Source of the DNA: Hygrocybe punicea | Taxonomy: Eukaryota; Basidiomycota; Agaricomycetes; Agaricales; Hygrophoraceae | DNA length: 64,000 nucleotides | Reading direction: 5' to 3' | Assembly: GCA_963556145.1 (NCBI GenBank) | Contig: OY744464.1 | Location: forward strand, 2,046,001-2,110,000 | In this document: positions 1-11,773 of the stretch, in pieces | How the letters are laid out: each line of letters opens with the position of its first letter | Position numbering within the stretch: position 1 is the stretch's first letter | Made by a program: the position numbers and the translations under genes | Notes under the pieces: model-generated | Databases searched by the model: none | What the model was told of the DNA's origin: nothing | The model's input: only the letters and a program-made list of their open reading frames with translations

Positions 1-260
1 GAATTGAAGCCTTGGTCGTTATTGTCAACATGCTTCACTTGGCTAACCACCCACTTCCATTAATATTTGTCGGGGAGGATGGTGGGCCCAGCTACCGTTC
101 ATTGTTCGCTTTGTACGATGGTTCTCACCACATAACACATTTGTAGTCACTCACCGGCAATCGAAAAAACTTTGACCGGCTCCCGCCTCAGGAACACAGT
201 TATCATATGTATCCATGTAAGTACATAGTAGATCCTCGTTCCTCAACATGCGTCGACGGG
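1..260. other. Intergenic, 3' flank of ADE2
   Basis: I see no gene, repeat or RNA in this stretch. It is the downstream flank of the ADE2 gene, which reads away from it on the minus strand. Confidence 0.5.
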
Positions 261-2217
261 TCAGGGGTTCACCTCGTACTCCTCCCACCCAAGTTTCTCC
301 AGTTTGTCCACCTTGGCCAACACCTCCTTCTCCATACCCTTCATATACTCATCCATTCCATCGAGAAGACGGGGAATGCCGGGAGCAAGGATGCGGACCG
401 CAAGAAGTCCCGCGTTTGTAGCATTATTGATAGCCACGGTCGCAACCGGGATACCTCGCTTAATAATAATACCCGTCAAACGAACAGAAACCCGAATAAA
501 ATAAAATAACGACATACTGGCATTTGCACTATACTGTGCAGCGAGTCAACACCGTCTAGTATGCTCCCCTTGACAGGCACGCCAATCACAGGCAACACAG
601 TCATCGCAGCAACCATCCCGGGTAAATGAGCCGCTCCACCCGCCCCGGCTATGATCGTCCGAAGACCCCTCGATACCGCCGAGCGTGCGTATCTGACCAA
701 CCTGTCAGGGGTGCGGTGTGCCGAGACGATAGTGAGCTCGTATGGGACTTCGAACCGGTCCAGAATGCGGGCAGCAGGGAGCATCACGGGTAGGTCGGAA
801 TCAGAGCCCATAATGATGCCAACCAGAGGGTGCACGTGCGAGTGTCCGCGCACGGGTGGGGGCCGTGCGTGTAGGTCTGTCTCCGCGGAGGTGCCAGAAG
901 GGAGGGCCTCGAGAAGAGGGCGCAAGCGTTGGCGAAGTTGTGCGTCGGAATCAGCGACGACCGTGACGTGTCCCATCTTTCGGCCCTTGCGGCAATCCGT
1001 CTTGCCGTAAAGGTGAACGGTGGCCCCCGGGACGGTAAGTGCAACCTGTGTGAAAGACTTCAGCTCCTCCATAGAGGAGGAAATACCGATGAGATTGAGC
1101 ATGGCGGCGGAGGGGACTTTGAGAGCGGTGGAGCCAAGGGGTAAAGACAGGATGGCGCGCAAGTGATTCTCGTATTGAGAGGTTTCGCATGCTTCGATGG
1201 TGTAGTGGCCGGAGTTATGCGGTCTTGGCGCTATTTCATTCACAAACAGTGACCCTTTTGCGGAGAAAAACATTGGGGTTTCGAACCATAAGAAAAAACC
1301 ATATGGCGTACCGTCATCCATGAGAAACATCTCGACGCCGAACACGCCTGCACTATCGAATGATCTCACAGCAGCTTCGGCAACAGCCTGAGCACGGGCG
1401 CAAAGCGTGGCATCGCGACTGCGTAGGGGGACAAAGACAAGATGGCAAATGTTGTCTTTGTGCACGGTTTCGACGGCAGGATATGATCGGATCTCTCCGG
1501 AAGTCCCTTGAACCACCATGACAGCGATTTCTTTGACGAAATATACCCATTTCTCGGCGTAGAGTGGGCGGTCTCCGAGTGCCGTAATCGCTTCCTCTGC
1601 TTGTGTCAAATCGCGAACCACGAAATTACCTCGGCCATCATAAGCCAAAGTCCGACTTTTCAGCATGAAAGGCAACCCCAAAAGTTTCGCAGCTTCATGG
1701 ATCGATTCGGGCGTTGAGCCCACCTGCACAAAGTCCGAGACAGGACATTTATGCGCCAGGAGATTCAGCTTTTGCTTGAGCTTGTCTTGAATCATCCATA
1801 TTATAGATGGGTCCGGATGAATGGCCACCTTGAGAGTAGATTGCACCTCTTCGAGAGCGCTGACGTCCACATGCTCGATCTCGACGGTCAATACATCCAC
1901 TCTTAGGGCCAACTCCCGAATTTTGTCCGGATCCGTGAAAGACCCATCGATGTGTGACGAATTGGCGACAATCTGTTTGGCTGGTCCGTCTTCCCCCGAG
2001 TCTAGAATTACTACTTTGATGTTTAGCAGCGACGCCGAGGCCGCGAGCATACGGCCTAGTTGGCCTCCGCCTGGAAAGCAACATAGTAAACGAGGCTCTG
2101 CAAAACTGCGAGCAATATATATCTGATAAAAAAATCCGATGAGTTCATGGCAAACGAGAGGAGGGGAAACAGACGCCGCTCACGCCCACCCAAGATTCCA
2201 ACGACCGTTTGATTCAT
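261..2217 (-). CDS. ADE2: Phosphoribosylaminoimidazole carboxylase (AIR carboxylase)
   Basis: Converts AIR to CAIR in cytosolic purine synthesis. Fungal Ade2 fuses an N-terminal PurK-type ATP-grasp half to a C-terminal PurE-type mutase half, and both are visible: VGILGG...GQLGRM at the N-terminus, [14 protein letters not shown] in the ATP-grasp half, then GIIMGSDSD and SAHRTPDR in the PurE half. Exons on the minus strand are 2217-2190, 2070-1312, 1254-518 and 458-261, giving 573 aa, the usual length. The ATG at 2217 is chosen because it gives [11 protein letters not shown] directly. The first intron has two in-frame donors (2189 and 2183); 2189 restores the canonical motif. A 57-nt intron (1311-1255) contains no stop and keeps frame, so it looks like coding sequence unless the family is compared. 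No lesion is seen. RSA3 starts 128 bp away on the other strand. Confidence 0.95.
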
Positions 2218-2345
2218 GGAAATGGTAAAACCTAACCCCAAGTTGAGACTTGCCAAAATGGAATATAAAAAAGCGGATTCCGCCCCGTTTCACTTCTTTC
2301 GTTAGCCCAACACTCAAGGTCGCCAGAGCCCACTGACGGCGAGAC
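2218..2345. promoter_or_regulatory. Shared divergent promoter ADE2/RSA3
   Basis: Only 128 bp separate the ADE2 ATG (2217, minus) and the RSA3 ATG (2346, plus), so both promoters must lie here or overlap the 5' ends. An AT-rich stretch (aatggaatataaaaaagcgg, near 2258) could serve as a TATA-like element. No binding site is assigned. Pairing a purine gene with a ribosome-assembly gene suggests growth co-regulation, which is inference. Confidence 0.45.
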
Positions 2346-3033
2346 ATGGGTCCTACTCAGCCCCGTCCCAATGCCCCCAGGAAACGGGTCCGAAAGAGAA
2401 AGAGACGCGTCCCGTCGATCTCATCATCCTCTTCTTCGTCTTTATCCTCTGATTCCGACTCTGGCTTGCAACAACTCAAAAGGCCAGTCAATAACCTCGT
2501 CCAGATCTTATCCGAACTGTCCTCATCGTCGTTGTCTTCGTCGGATTCGTCTGACTCGTCTGACTCGGACTCAGACTCGGACTCGGACTCCCCGCCGCCT
2601 CTTGCCTCGCTACGACCAGTCCATCTTCCCCAGTCGGCGAGAGAAAGGCAACTGCGACGCCCGCCATCCCGCTCACCAGCCCCAGCCACCATACCTTCAT
2701 TTATCCCTGCGCCAAACACGCATGATGATACAAACAAGGAACAGTCATTGAAGAAGAGATTCCGCAAGTTTTGGATGGCATCCGTGGCAGATGGATTCAA
2801 GGAAGATCTCGAAGAAATTCGTAAGGTATGGTATATCTGCTTTTTTTTGTGAGCAGTGGAATCTTTTGAATCCTCAAATGCCATTCGATATCCAGGAAAC
2901 AAAGCTGGGGAAATCACGCCTAGCTCTACTTGTCGACTCATTGGCCTCGGGTGCCAATGTTTTCGCATCTTCGTCTCGCTTAGAGAATGCCAGCGGGATA
3001 AATGAAATGGAGGTCGCACTCGGTTCAAGCTGA
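2346..3033 (+). CDS. RSA3: Ribosome assembly protein 3-like (Rsa3 domain)
   Basis: Two exons, 2346-2825 and 2896-3033, give 205 aa; the donor at 2826 is the one that keeps frame. The N-terminus is basic (PRKRVRKRKRR), which suits a nucleolar protein. It is followed by two serine/aspartate tracts at about residues 24-40 and 55-82 with alternating SD pairs, typical of CK2-type acidic regions. The C-terminal 60 residues carry the conserved block FRKFWMASVADGFKEDLEEI plus RLALLVDSLASGA, which I recognise as the fungal Rsa3 domain of 60S pre-ribosome assembly factors. The low-complexity middle has no assignable fold. The family call rests on the C-terminal block from memory; an unrelated acidic nucleolar protein is the alternative. 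Confidence 0.7.
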
Positions 3034-3250
3034 CACTGTTGCCTTGCCCAATATTTTGTTTGTTGTACGATGAACGGTCTTTTCACTCGTCTTCTGTACC
3101 ATTATCCCGTTCGTGATTCGTTTCCAAAGGCCCCATTTGTTGAAATGTTTAGAAAAAATGTTTACACACTCATTCTACCATGTACTTGACGGGGACATTG
3201 TAGGGATTTACCAATAGAGTGGACTTACGAGGGTGACTTGCAATGGCAAT
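3034..3250. other. Intergenic
   Basis: Short downstream flank of RSA3. No feature is seen before the NLR-tail relic. Confidence 0.4.
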
Positions 3251-3625
3251 CATACCCGAAGTTTTGGATGACCCGACACTCATGGTTCTGCAACGGCAAT
3301 ATCAGTGGCAGGTCGTTCTTGTTCTGCTATTACAATGCAGAGCAGGATTGTTGGCCGTGAACGCGTGAACTCTAACCATTACTGGAACCAAATGCCAGGG
3401 CATGGCAAAGACAAGGCCTACATTGTCACGAGCGATGCGACAGCAAAACAATCACATTAAAGTGCAAAGTGTGCAGTAGTCGAAGCAGACTCACCCATGA
3501 CCTGATAGATCCCTATCATAAGGCGAAGCTCAGCTGATCAAGAAGTCCCCGAGTATTTTCAGATGTTTCCCCTGGGTAAAATGTCCCAGAATGGGGGGGA
3601 GTCGCCAACCAGATCAGCCGGTGTC
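3250..3625 (+). pseudogene. Relic of a NACHT-WD40 NLR C-terminal tail and flank
   Basis: Positions 3258-3370 match 10173-10283, the end of the NLR at 5.0-10.4 kb: a TTTTGGATGACCCGACACTC-like start, then a shared block coding for a degenerate CRAGLL motif (the family has CRAGLCWPR). The match resumes at about 3440-3640 against about 11200-11430, through blocks such as ATCAGCCGGTGTCCTTTTGTC (3622) and ATCAGTAGGTGTCCTTTTGT (11385). No open frame survives. It is the 3' end of a former second NLR copy in the same orientation. Relative to the 10-12 kb copy it lacks about 870 bp, so one copy suffered a deletion or the other an insertion. Confidence 0.65.
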
Positions 3626-3859
3626 CTTTTGTCGGTCACAATCAAGCAGGCGGGTGAGCACCGGGGAGAAGACGAATAAGCCTGACAGCACGATTAACGT
3701 CCAATCAGACGTCTAAAGCTCTAAAGGGGTAACGAATAAGCAGATGGAGGTAATTTGGGATATGCAGACCGCAGTGCCCGTAACAGCTTGAAGAATATTT
3801 ATCGCACCAGCAGCGGCGAGCCGGCCCGGTGTCAGCAGCACGATGCCAAAGCTTGTGGC

Positions 3860-4840
3860 GTCGTTGGTTGTCAGCCCCGCCCAAAGCCAAGCCTATAAAG
3901 GTCCCAGCTTGGTCCTCTTGCTTTTTCATCCCGCCTTTCCATCTTCCCGCCATCTTCCCGCCTCTATTTCCTGCACAATGGCTTCCTTGACAGTGTCTTG
4001 ACCGGTTCGTTACCTTTGTTGTCCCCAACATTTGTCGTACCCTGTTGCTTGTTTACTTTGTTCTTCCCCGCTTCCTCGCCATCGACTTTTGGTGTTCCAC
4101 AACCCTCCATCTCCTTCGACGTCTTGGTTGGGACTTTGGGACTGGGACATCTCTTCGGTGCTTCTCTGTCTCTGATGCTCTGACTCTGGAATGGCCGACG
4201 ACTTCTACCTGCCCGATGCTGGGACCGCTTCTTTGTGATCCTGGCTTGTACTTGACCGCAATGCTTTCTGGCTGCTGGTTTCGGAGTACTCTGGGGTTGT
4301 GCAGCTTGATTCTCCTTCGTCGGCACCGGCGATTTGTGCCAACGTTGGTGCTTGTCTGATGCCCTGACTCCCTGAATGGCCGACGACCTTTTCTTGCTGA
4401 ATGCTGGCACCGCATCCCGATGTTTTCGACTTGACGACTTGTTTCGGACTACGGCCTGGAACGACTGGGTTCTGTCGAAGCTGCTATTCTGAATCTCCTC
4501 CGCAATCTCTCTCTGGGTTCTATATTGCTAGATCTCAACAACGCGTGGCAGCGAGGAAACTCTGTCAGCCCCAGAAACACCGCGGACTGGTTTTTCATCA
4601 ACCCATATTTTTTCTTTTCTTTTTCTTTGCTTTCTTTGTTTTTGCTTTCTCATTGGTTGTCGCCAGCCGGTAGCTTTTCCCACTGGGTTTTTCACGCACC
4701 CGAGCTGAGCATCTTGTAGTGGTACATATTCTTTTTATTATTATTATATTTTGTTCGCTCAATCCATGATCGTGTTGTTTCGTTGTGAAACTGGGTCATC
4801 TGCGAAAGAACCTGTTAGACAAATTCAAAGGTCAACCTAT
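3860..4840 (+). repeat. Interspersed noncoding repeat, copy R1
   Basis: About 1 kb, nearly collinear with 11774-12830 and, for its 3' two thirds, with 21220-21910. It starts near GTCGTTGGTTGTCAGCC and has a TATA box (CCTATAAAGGTCCCAGC at about 3891). It holds two internal imperfect repeats (CTCTGACTCTGGAATGGCCG at 4177 and a CCCTGACTCCCTGAATGGCC version at 4361). It ends after a pyrimidine-rich tract and a conserved block (GTTGTCGCCAGCCGGTAGC). Open frames are not conserved among copies, so it is treated as noncoding. The internal promoter fits an LTR-derived or RNA-templated repeat, but no clear target duplication is visible. Confidence 0.7.
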
Positions 4841-5010
4841 TGGTTGCGGTGCTGACCTTCACGCCAAACCGATTGCTGAGCCGCCCATCATGTTTCCCAC
4901 TGATCGTAACCTGACTTTGGGTACACAGTCAGTTTTTGCTTCTCAACGTATAACCCTACCAGCCTACCTTTGATTTCACTATCCAGTCTGAACATCCAGG
5001 GTACTTCAAG

Positions 5011-8000
5011 TTGATCAGTATCAATTACTGTTCAATTGTTCAACATATCTCAATGTTAGCGTTATATGTTACATTTGAAAAACCCACAAAGCCTTCCAAG
5101 TCCCTCATTGTGCGGGTTGGTCGCTCCCAAAAGAAAGCCATCTGGAAGGCCGAGGTCGGTCAAGTTCACCAATGGGTTCTGGACCCAAGCGTGTAAGGCA
5201 TTGACTTTCCAAGAAATGTGATATCTCAACGATATTTTCGCAGTAACTTATTCCCGAAGGATCTTTTCACTGTACATCCCAGCTACAGCAGACTTCATAT
5301 TCCCCGTAATACAATCCCTGAATTGATTCTTACAGCTGAGGAACTCTTAGACGATTGCTCGAATTTTTCTGGACGGATACCAAGTGAGTCATCCTTGCAT
5401 TCAACTCTGCGCTGAAATTCACCGCAAGATCGTGGCACTGCTTTTATTGTTGCCTTTGACATCCGTTCAACCTTTAGAACCCGGGAATGGCTTCAAATTA
5501 GAAGTGGTGGCTACGTTACATGGGATTTCGGCGGTATGTCCCTGAGTGCTTTTGTTCGCGTCAGGATCTAATCGATCATGGTTGGATCGGCAGGTTCCAG
5601 TCAGTAATGCTATTTTCAACCTCCCGGCATCTCCATACGACATTCGTGAGGGAATCAATGATCTTCAAAGTATACTGGACGTCATTGGGCAATACTCAAA
5701 TATTCTGGATGGTGTGGCTGAAGTCGCACAGACATTGGGAAAAGTGAGCGATCAAGTTATATCGCATTCGCTCAGCTGACATATACCCTTCGGTTACAGA
5801 TTCATCCCATTGCTGAAGCAGCCGTAACTGCATTATCGATTCCCTACAAGGTAATGGTCCATTCTGCATGGAAATGCTAGTCCTAGATCATTGATGAAAT
5901 GGTAGCTCTTGAAAAATGAGCAGGAATTCTATCAGGATTTAATGGCCCTTGGGGATGTGATGCGCACACTGCTTTCATGTTTAACGGATGTTCGATATGT
6001 GGCCCGATGCACTCCCGCCAAGGAGATATTTGTGGATATCATAAAAGCTATTCTGGAGGGAGCAAGTTTTATTGACAACCACTTGAAGAAGAATCGTCTC
6101 GGTGAGCAGAATTTCACACTCGAGATTTTTGTTGAATCTGATTTGATGTCCAGAAAGGATCACCTCAGCGCAATTCCGATTTACGCTTGACGGCTTCAAG
6201 GTGCAATTTGGCCACTTGAGGGACAACTACAGGGATGCCATGCTTACACAGCTCGTTGTCGATATCGATGAGCTCAGGAACAACACTAGTATGTCCCGAA
6301 ATATTCAATAGCATGCTGTGTGCTAATTGATTGCTTCTCTCACAGCTTCAGCCATGGAGGCAAAGCTTCTCCGCGACGTCCTGAATCCGCCGGATCGCGG
6401 CAGGCTTGGTGTTCGATGCATGGATGGAACTCGTCAAGATGTGCTAAATGATATCGACAACTGGATCAAAGACTTCGACAAGCCAAATATTCTGTGGATC
6501 CATGGCAGTCCAGGCGCTGGAAAGACAACCATCTCCTCGACTATCGCATCCAGGCACTCCTGTGCAAAATTCTTCTTCCGGCGTGACGTAGCTCACCTCC
6601 GGGACCCAACGACCGTCTGGCGGACTGTTGCCTTTGATCTGGCTGATCTCAACACCGATGTGAAGACCAGCGTCGTTGAGGTATTGCAGAAGGAGACGAG
6701 GCATCCTGAGCTTGCCGATGTCGACCAGCAGTTTGACAAGCTTATCAGGGGGCCGTTGCAGAGTAATGCTACGAATCTGTCCACAGCACACCTCATTACT
6801 GTCCTCGATGCTTTGGATGAATGCTCCCTGGATGATAAACAATGGATGCGATTCCTGCAGACATTGAGCAGCTGGTCTCGCCTGCCCAGCATGTTCAAGC
6901 TCGTCGTCACCAGCCGAGACTATCCCGCCATCCGGAAGACGTTTAGTGATGTTAGCCAACAGATTGAACTCCGTACAGGAGAGGGAGTGGATGCCAAAAC
7001 ATCAAGTGATTTGCAGCACTTCTTCACAACCCGTTTCGCCGAAATTGCCAACCTGTATGCTGGGTCATTACCATCTGGATGGCCTGGGTCCCAAAACATA
7101 GGAAATCTTACCAAGAATGCTGCTGGTCTCTTTCTTTAGGCAGAGACTGCGCTGGGGTTTATTGCGGATGGTGATCCCGAGGAGCGGTTGTCAATCGTTT
7201 CTGACAATCTGGGGGAGGCAGGAGCCAGTGTCGATGAGCTCTATTACCAAATTTTGGACGTTGCTTCCAAACGTCTCAATGATAGCGAACGCAAGTCTTT
7301 TGACACCACCCTTGGAGCTATCGTTCTCGCCAAAGATCCTCTCCGTTCCCATGACATCCATAGGCTGTTTCAGTTTTCCAATGCAAGGACAAAGCTCCTC
7401 ATGGATAAATTGAGCCCTGTAATTTCGCGACGCGATTCCAATGATGTTCTTGGAGTCTGTCACAAGTTGTTTACCGACTTCCTGCTTGACGACAAACGAT
7501 CGCAAACCTTGGCCATTGATCGCGCCACGCAGAACCTGAACCTGGCTCAAGCGTGCTTGCGACTCATGAACCAGGAGCTAAAGTTTAACATTTTAGGCCT
7601 GGAATCGTCACACTGTTTCAACAAGGATAATCCTGACTTTGACGAGCGTGTTCTTGCAGTGATCCCTACCTGTCTCATGCACTCAACCCGCTACTGGGCT
7701 GAATATCTCGAAGAGTTCTGCGACGAGCATGTTCACCGTCGTGCTATTCTAGAAGAGTTGAGGATATTTCTACGCCAGAATTTGCTGTACTGGCTAGAGG
7801 TTTTGAGCCTCATCAAGGCAGTTCACGCTGCACCCCGATCATTAATTCTTGCCGCTAGATGGATTGGGGTGAGTTCCATTTGCCAGCGCCACCTATGGGC
7901 ATTGTTCATGTTTTATGCCAGAATTCAGACAAGGAACTAATGGCAGACGCCATCGATGCCAGTAGATTTGTTGTAACATTTCAACAGCCGATCTCGCAAA

Positions 8001-10384
8001 GCCTCCCTCACATCTACTTATCTGCTCTCCCTTTTTCACCAAAACAATCCGCTGTGTCCATGCATTTCCAGTCGCAGTTTCCAAATTGCATGACAGTCCT
8101 CTATGGGCAGATGACTAGCTGGCCAGGAACAATCCTTCACTTGTAGGGTCACGAAGGTCCAGTTTTGTGCGTTGCGTTCTCCCCCGATGGCAAACGCATT
8201 GTATCAGGCTCCTCCGACAAAACGGTTCATGTCTGGGATGCGGAGACGGGCAAGAGCGTGATGGAGCCTCTTCAAGGTCATAGAGACTATGTACAATCTG
8301 TCGCATTCTCCCCCAGCGGCAATTACATAGTCTCAGGCTCCGATGACAACACCATTCGTGTCTGGGATGCTGAGACAGGCAAGAACGTGATGGAGCCTCT
8401 CACGGGTCATGGAGACTACGTAAAGTCTGTTGCATTCTCCCCCAATGGCAAGCATATTGTCTCTGCCTCTTATGACAAAACCATTCGTGTGTGGGATGCC
8501 AAGACAGGAGAAAGCTTGATGGAGCCTCTTGAGGGTCACGATCATTACATACAATCGATTGCGATTTCCGCCGATGGCAAACGTATTGCCTCGGGCTCCT
8601 CTGACAACACCATTCGTATCTGGGATGCCGGAACGGGCAAGTGCTTGATGGAACCTTTTGCAGGTCATCTACACACTGTACAGTCCGTTGCATTTTCCCC
8701 TGATGGCAAGCGCATAGTCTCGGGATCTGATGACAACACCATTCGTGTCTGGGATGCTGAAACAGGCAAGAGTCCGATGGAACCTCTTGAAGGTCATGTA
8801 CACTTTGTACAGTCCGTTGCATTCTCTCCCAACGGAAAATACATTGTCTCAGGCTCCTCCGACAAATCCATTCGTGTGTGGGACGCCGAGACAGGCAAGA
8901 GTGTGATGGAGCCTCTCGAAGGCCATGACGACTATGTACAGTCCGTTGCATTCTCCCCTGATGGAAAGCGCATTGTCTCAGGCTCCTCCGACAACACCAT
9001 TCGTGTCTGGGATGCTGGGACGAACAAGAACACGATGGAACCTCTTGAAGGTCACAAACATTATGTACAGTCCGTTGCATTCTCTCCCGATGGCAAATGC
9101 ATTGTCTCGGGCTCCAATGACAAAACCATTCGTGTCTGGGATGCTAGCACGGGCCGGAGTTTGATGAAGCCTTTCAAAGGTCACGGTGACTTCGTACGGT
9201 CTGTCGCATTCTCGCCTGATGGCAAGTGCATTGTCTCGGGCTCCGAAGACAAAACCATTCGTGTCTGGGATGCTGAGACGGGCCAGAGCTTGGTGAAACC
9301 TATTGAAGGTCATAAACATTATGTACAATCCGTTGCATTCTCCCCCGATGGCAAACGTATTATCTCGGGCTCCAATGACCAGACCATTCGTGTCTGGGAT
9401 GCCGGCACGGGCAAGAGCCTGATGGAGCCCCTCCAAGGTCATAGCGACTATGTACAATCGGTGGCATTTTCCCCCGATGGCAAGCGCATCGCCTCGGGCT
9501 CCGACGACAACACCATCCGGGTCTGGGATTCTGAGACGGGCCAGTGCTTAATGGAACCTCTTGAAGGTCATGGACACTATGTACTGTCCGTTGCATTCTC
9601 CCCTGATGGGAAGCACATAGCCTCGGGCTCCTCCGACAACACCATTCGTGTGTGGGATGCTGAGACAGGCAAGAGCTTGATGGAACCTCTCGAAGGCCAT
9701 GAACATTATGTACAGTCTGTTGCATTCTCCCCCGATGGTAAACGCATTGTCTCAGGCTCCAATGACAACACCATCCGTATCTGGGATGCTGAGACCGGGA
9801 GAAGCTTAACGGCGTCCCTCAAAGCTCATAGCGACTACGTACGGTCCGTCGCATTTTCCCCCGACGGCAAACAAATTGTCTCGGGCTCTGATGACAAGAC
9901 CCTTCGTGTCTGGGATGCCGAGACGGGCCGTCGCCTAATGGAACCTCTTGAAAGCCATGGACATGATGTACAGGCGACGGCATTCTCCCCCAACGGCAAC
10001 CGTATCGTCTCAGGCTGCGAGGATGGAAATATTTGTGTCTGTAACCCGGTTTCGTTCATTGCACCATCTGAAGAGCAACAAGTCGTTACGTCACTCACAG
10101 CAACATCTCCTTCAGACTGGAAGGCGACTTGTAACTTTTTGTTTCGTGACGGAAACGGCAATCCTACCTTCTGGGATGACTCGACACTCAAAGATGGTTG
10201 GCTATTCAACGACAGTGGCAGACAGCTCTTATTCTGGGTGCCATTACACTGCAGAGCAGGACTCTGTTGGCCACGAACTCTAACCACTATTGGTGCTCGA
10301 ATGACTCAAATTGATTTTAGTCGATTCATGCATGGCCTAAATTGGGAAAGTTGCCGGTCATTGATGCATGTTAACCAGCTATAA
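5011..10384 (+). pseudogene. NACHT-WD40 NLR (STAND) protein, damaged copy
   Basis: A fungal NLR of the type linked to allorecognition and innate sensing: N-terminal region, NACHT NTPase, then WD40 repeats. N-terminal exons are scattered over 5011-6345, with possible breaks (a TAA after LDPSV near 5194 and a frame change). The NACHT block starts at 6345, with Walker A GSPGAGKTT (about 6507) and Walker B LITVLDALDE (about 6791). From 6345 to 7860 the frame is open except for TAG at 7137, exactly where the family has W in GLFIWAE. After an intron (about 7872), the frame from about 7930 meets TAG at 8144, where LEGH is expected (L-H-L-stop-G-H). The frame 8147-10384 then encodes 14 full 43-residue WD40 repeats, a degenerate 15th and the conserved tail (CRAGLCWPR). 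Both TAGs follow pyrimidine-rich runs and could be mistaken for splice acceptors. Without other disablement a truncated WD40 product is conceivable. Confidence 0.75.
8147..10050 (+). repeat. WD40 repeat array, 129-bp units
   Basis: Fourteen full units plus one partial, each 43 codons, built on GH-xx-YVQSVAFSPDGK and SGS-x-D-x-TIRVWDAETG. Framework residues are almost invariant. Variation is concentrated at the two residues after GH (RD, GD, DH, LH, VH, DD, KH, SD, EH and others) and at the SGS-x-D-x positions. Near-identity at the DNA level implies recent unequal exchange or gene conversion within the array. Confidence 0.9.
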
Positions 10385-11160
10385 CATACACTGTTCTTCC
10401 AGGTATGTCCTTTTTCAAAGTTACTTTGTTGCATTTGGCATCGATCGTCATTCACGTCGGTTTCTATTTCCACTTCTGGGCCTTCCATATTTTGCAGGTC
10501 CAGCACACTAATGCGGCCCAAAAATTGTGTCTCGTGTTATTAACCTTGCGTGGCAATGTATTCGGATGTCTGTCTCACTCAGAAAGTGCCAATATGGTCA
10601 ATGAAGCTGAGGTCAGCTATCCATTCAATTTCAAGGTATTAACGGAAAATGCTAGCTATACAAACTGTGGCTCAAGAATGCTGACTTTCGGTGAAGGGAC
10701 CAACTTGAAGCTCCAACTTGAACCCGAGAAAGCATAAGCTGTCCTCACCTCTCTCCTTGGAATCACTCCGTGAAGGGTCAAGGACCCACTATGAATTGTA
10801 GTTGCATGAGTATATTCAACAACTTCCAAGAAACAGGTATTAAATAGATGATTTGCGAAACACCAGAAACAGATGTACTTGAATGCCCATTACCTCGGAT
10901 GGAATCCAACGACAGATTTGCTTGCACCATGCAGACGTGTTTTCAAGAGAGAGATTTGGATATCAACGATGGTATCAAATTGGTCATTGACAAACTCGAG
11001 CATGCCACGCTCGTGGCGCTGCCTCCAGCTCACAGGATTTTGTACTAGACGTTCGCCATGATAAATCCGTCAAGAGATTAATTATCGGCTGCATCTGAAG
11101 TCGACGACGACTACCTCCAAGAGTGTAGAGACCGATTACGAGAACCAAACGCCCCAGGTG
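10385..11160. other. Unassigned segment downstream of the WD40 NLR
   Basis: This segment is absent from the otherwise related flank at 3.4 kb. It contains two modest plus-strand open frames (10405-10737 and 10848-11048) with no recognisable domain. I see nothing I can call a gene. Confidence 0.35.
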
Positions 11161-11773
11161 GCAACGCTGAGGTCCCACGAACAACGCGGCGATGGCAAAA
11201 ACAATCACATCCTGGTACAAAGTGAATGAACTATGGTTGAGGTAGACCCACCCAAGAGACCCTTATCGGTGACACTCAACTAATCAAGATGTCCATGAGA
11301 AGGCCCGAGTATTGGAGTTCAGATATTTTTGCTTGGGCAGAATGTCCTTAGAATGGAGGGATCTAGTCATGGGACGCTACCCAGATCAGTAGGTGTCCTT
11401 TTGTCAGTCGTCTGGATGATTCGCAGACATGCAGCAGGCCGGTGACATTAGATTTATCAAAGCGAAAACCAAAATGACGATTGGGGTCCAATCGTCCGAC
11501 AGAGACTCATTCTAAAGCGATATCGTATGGGCGGAAACCCAGAGATGACTCGGAATTGTACAAGTGTGCTCTGAGGCCTAGATCTGAGGGAGCACCGATA
11601 TCGGGTCCAATTCCCCTGGGGACAGCAGCTTTATTGTGACCCATTCTGGCAGGAATCTTATACCCAAGGAGCAAACGCAGGACACCGCTCAAAGAAAGCT
11701 GGTCGACATTTAATAAAAAGATGAATGTTTGTGCACGTTTGCCTGAAAGCGCGTAAATGACGTCACGCGTCAA

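Noticed and set aside
7058..7139. An intron ending at the TAG of 7137 with donor GTATGC near 7057
   Set aside because: It would remove the conserved segment SGWPGSQNIGNLTKNAAGLF found in this NLR family.
8333..9725. Antisense frames under the WD40 array
   Set aside because: Same reason: periodic 129-bp sense units generate periodic antisense frames with no known domain.
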